DNA of 22,984 nucleotides from OMIS01 sp964443885 (GTDB taxonomy: Bacteria; Patescibacteriota; Microgenomatia; UBA1400; PJMF01), in contig CAYUES010000013.1 in the NCBI GenBank assembly GCA_964443885.1, positions 1 to 22,984 of the forward strand, given 5' to 3'. Each line of letters starts with the position of its first letter. The first letter of the stretch is position 1. Shown piece after piece: positions 21,960 to 22,984 of the stretch. Both the position numbers and the translations under genes were made by a program. The notes beneath the pieces were generated by a model, which saw only the letters and a list, made by a program, of their open reading frames with translations, made no database searches and was not told the DNA's origin.

Positions 21960-22421
21960 ATGGCAAAAAAATCTACAAAAACTACTCCAGTTAGCACTCA
22001 GGTTGAGTCACAAAATCCAGGTATGACACAAGTGGTATCGTTTGCTGTTTTATTCATCATTAATACAATCGTGCTCTACTTTGCAAATACTTGGTATCCG
22101 ATGAGTGTCGTGCTCGGAACATTTTCTATTTCCCCAATCTGGGCGTTGCTGTTGAGTGCGGGTAGTTTGGCAATTGTTAATACGTTAAGTATTCCGTTTT
22201 TCCACGAGTGGGAACTCCGCCGTAATCGACCGCTTACTAGTGCAGAGTGGATGCTTGGATATCTCGTAATTAACTTTGTAACTATTTGGTTAATTACTCG
22301 CGCCTCTGAAGTTTTTGGAATGGGTGTAACCTCTTGGGGTGTTGTCCTATCACTAGCAGTAGTACTCGATATCGTTCAAGGTATTGGGATGATGAAGCTC
22401 GAAGCAATGCGTAACAAGTAG
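21960..22421 (+). CDS. Four-helix integral membrane protein, unknown function
   Basis: This 153-residue protein has a polar Ser/Thr/Lys-rich N-terminus (1-22) and four predicted membrane helices (about 24-44, 52-75, 96-115 and 122-142) with a short WELRRNRPLT loop between the second and third. The overall look suggests a small phage-holin-superfamily or DUF-type membrane protein, but I do not recognise it. ATG 21960 is preceded by AAGGA four bases away; a TATTAT lies about 25 nt upstream. Its TAG stop directly abuts the TAG stop of the convergent topoisomerase gene, forming TAGCTA. Confidence 0.78.
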   Translation: MAKKSTKTTPVSTQVESQNPGMTQVVSFAVLFIINTIVLYFANTWYPMSVVLGTFSISPIWALLLSAGSLAIVNTLSIPFFHEWELRRNRPLTSAEWMLGYLVINFVTIWLITRASEVFGMGVTSWGVVLSLAVVLDIVQGIGMMKLEAMRNK

Positions 22422-22984
22422 CTATTTTTTACGGAGTAAGTTCCAAGTTGCATACTCTTCAGGTGTTAACCCTGTTGGAACATCAGCCACCGTCTTATAA
22501 ATTTTATCAAACTCCGGTACCAACTTGTTGTGCTCGTAGCTCGTAATAATCGATGGGTGAATGTAGTACTTCCGACAAACTGCTTGGGTATTTCCTAAGT
22601 GCTGAGAGACTGTTTTAACTGTCTGCACAATTGCTTTTTCAAAGGGTAGTTCTTCACTTGGTGAACCCAAGTGATATAAAGTGTTCCCCGCTAGAGTTGT
22701 TCCACCCCAGGTCCGAAAGTCTTTGGCAGAAAGTGTTTCGCCAGTTATTTGTTGGAGGTACTCATTTACTTCTGATGAATCCAAAGAATGCCGATTGTTT
22801 GAGTCATCTACATATTGAAATAATTCATAACCAGGAAGATCGATACATTTTTTAATAGTCGAAACTACTCGCGGGTGACGAATATCTAGTTCGTGATAGA
22901 TATTACTTTTTCCTTTAAAACTAAACTTTACAACCGAGCCTGCAACTTCTACGTGTTTCATCCGCAGTGTTGTTAAGCCATACG
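22422..22984 (-). CDS. DNA topoisomerase IB, C-terminal part (runs off the window)
   Basis: About 187 residues of the catalytic part are visible and the frame is open to the window edge: YGLTTLRMKHV precedes the first internal Met, so ATG 22961 is not the start. Family marks are FSFKGKSNIYH (catalytic Lys region), LSAKDFRTWGGT (active-site Arg), and LGNTQAVCRKYYIHPSIITSYE, where Asn replaces the His of poxvirus enzymes, as usual in bacteria, and the nucleophilic Tyr lies in KYYIHP. It relaxes supercoils by a 3'-phosphotyrosyl nick. The C-terminal end is short and clean. The gene converges on the four-helix membrane protein with no gap and no terminator. Confidence 0.92.
   Translation of the reverse strand, partial: YGLTTLRMKHVEVAGSVVKFSFKGKSNIYHELDIRHPRVVSTIKKCIDLPGYELFQYVDDSNNRHSLDSSEVNEYLQQITGETLSAKDFRTWGGTTLAGNTLYHLGSPSEELPFEKAIVQTVKTVSQHLGNTQAVCRKYYIHPSIITSYEHNKLVPEFDKIYKTVADVPTGLTPEEYATWNLLRKK

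Noticed and set aside
22422..22961. Topoisomerase IB as a complete 179-residue gene starting at ATG 22961
   Set aside because: Family-conserved residues (YGLTTLR) continue upstream in frame to the window edge, so this Met is internal and the gene is cut.

Overview
No rRNA or tRNA gene is present, so the organism can only be inferred. The window is a compact, moderately AT-rich bacterial chromosome segment that uses the standard code (TGA is a stop, TGG encodes Trp). It holds 20 convincing protein genes, two of them cut by the window edges. Several features fit a Patescibacteria/CPR-type bacterium: a PTPS-related multi-pass membrane protein, a small secreted EGKIT-type protein, bacterial topoisomerase IB, and many promoters whose -10 box lies only a few bases from the start codon. 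That assignment is an inference of moderate to low confidence. There is no phage, insertion sequence, CRISPR array or obvious island.

Layout. 1-274: the end of a DUF1624-type membrane protein. 289-5443 (minus): translational GTPase TypA/BipA, glucose-6-phosphate dehydrogenase and a large PTPS-related membrane protein. 5577-7431 (plus): a UmuD-UmuC mutagenic polymerase pair. 7536-7733: a tiny membrane protein. 7786-10302 (minus): a small membrane protein, CorA and a membrane-anchored PQQ-type sugar dehydrogenase. 10447-11213: a KGG stress protein convergent with a protein resembling the N domain of cyanophycin synthetase. 11343-13988 (minus): an orphan sensor kinase followed after 3 nt by HflX. 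14095-16488 (plus): a secreted Spy/CpxP-like protein, an OmpR-family response regulator and its kinase. 16689-17692: a divergent HxlR regulator/FMN reductase pair around a palindromic operator region. 17833-19014 (minus): a secreted jelly-roll protein. 19169-22421 (plus): MgtE, an FAD-dependent oxidoreductase and a four-helix membrane protein. 22422-22984 (minus): C-terminal part of topoisomerase IB.

The strongest new signal is a shared promoter design, TTAAGN-N5-TTAAGN followed 9-10 nt later by a -10-like hexamer. It occurs before the secreted Spy/CpxP-like gene, before the response regulator gene and before corA. An 11-bp direct repeat ahead of the -10 box is the classic footprint of an OmpR/PhoP-type regulator. 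I therefore infer an autoregulated envelope or metal stress regulon that links the two-component system, its periplasmic-type partner, CorA and the sugar dehydrogenase.

A second pattern separates the genes by how translation starts. Housekeeping and signalling genes tend to have a -10 box 6-8 nt from ATG, which suggests leaderless mRNA. Small, secreted and stress genes carry clear Shine-Dalgarno sequences. A third signal is a pair of 17-bp palindromes that probably serve as HxlR operators.
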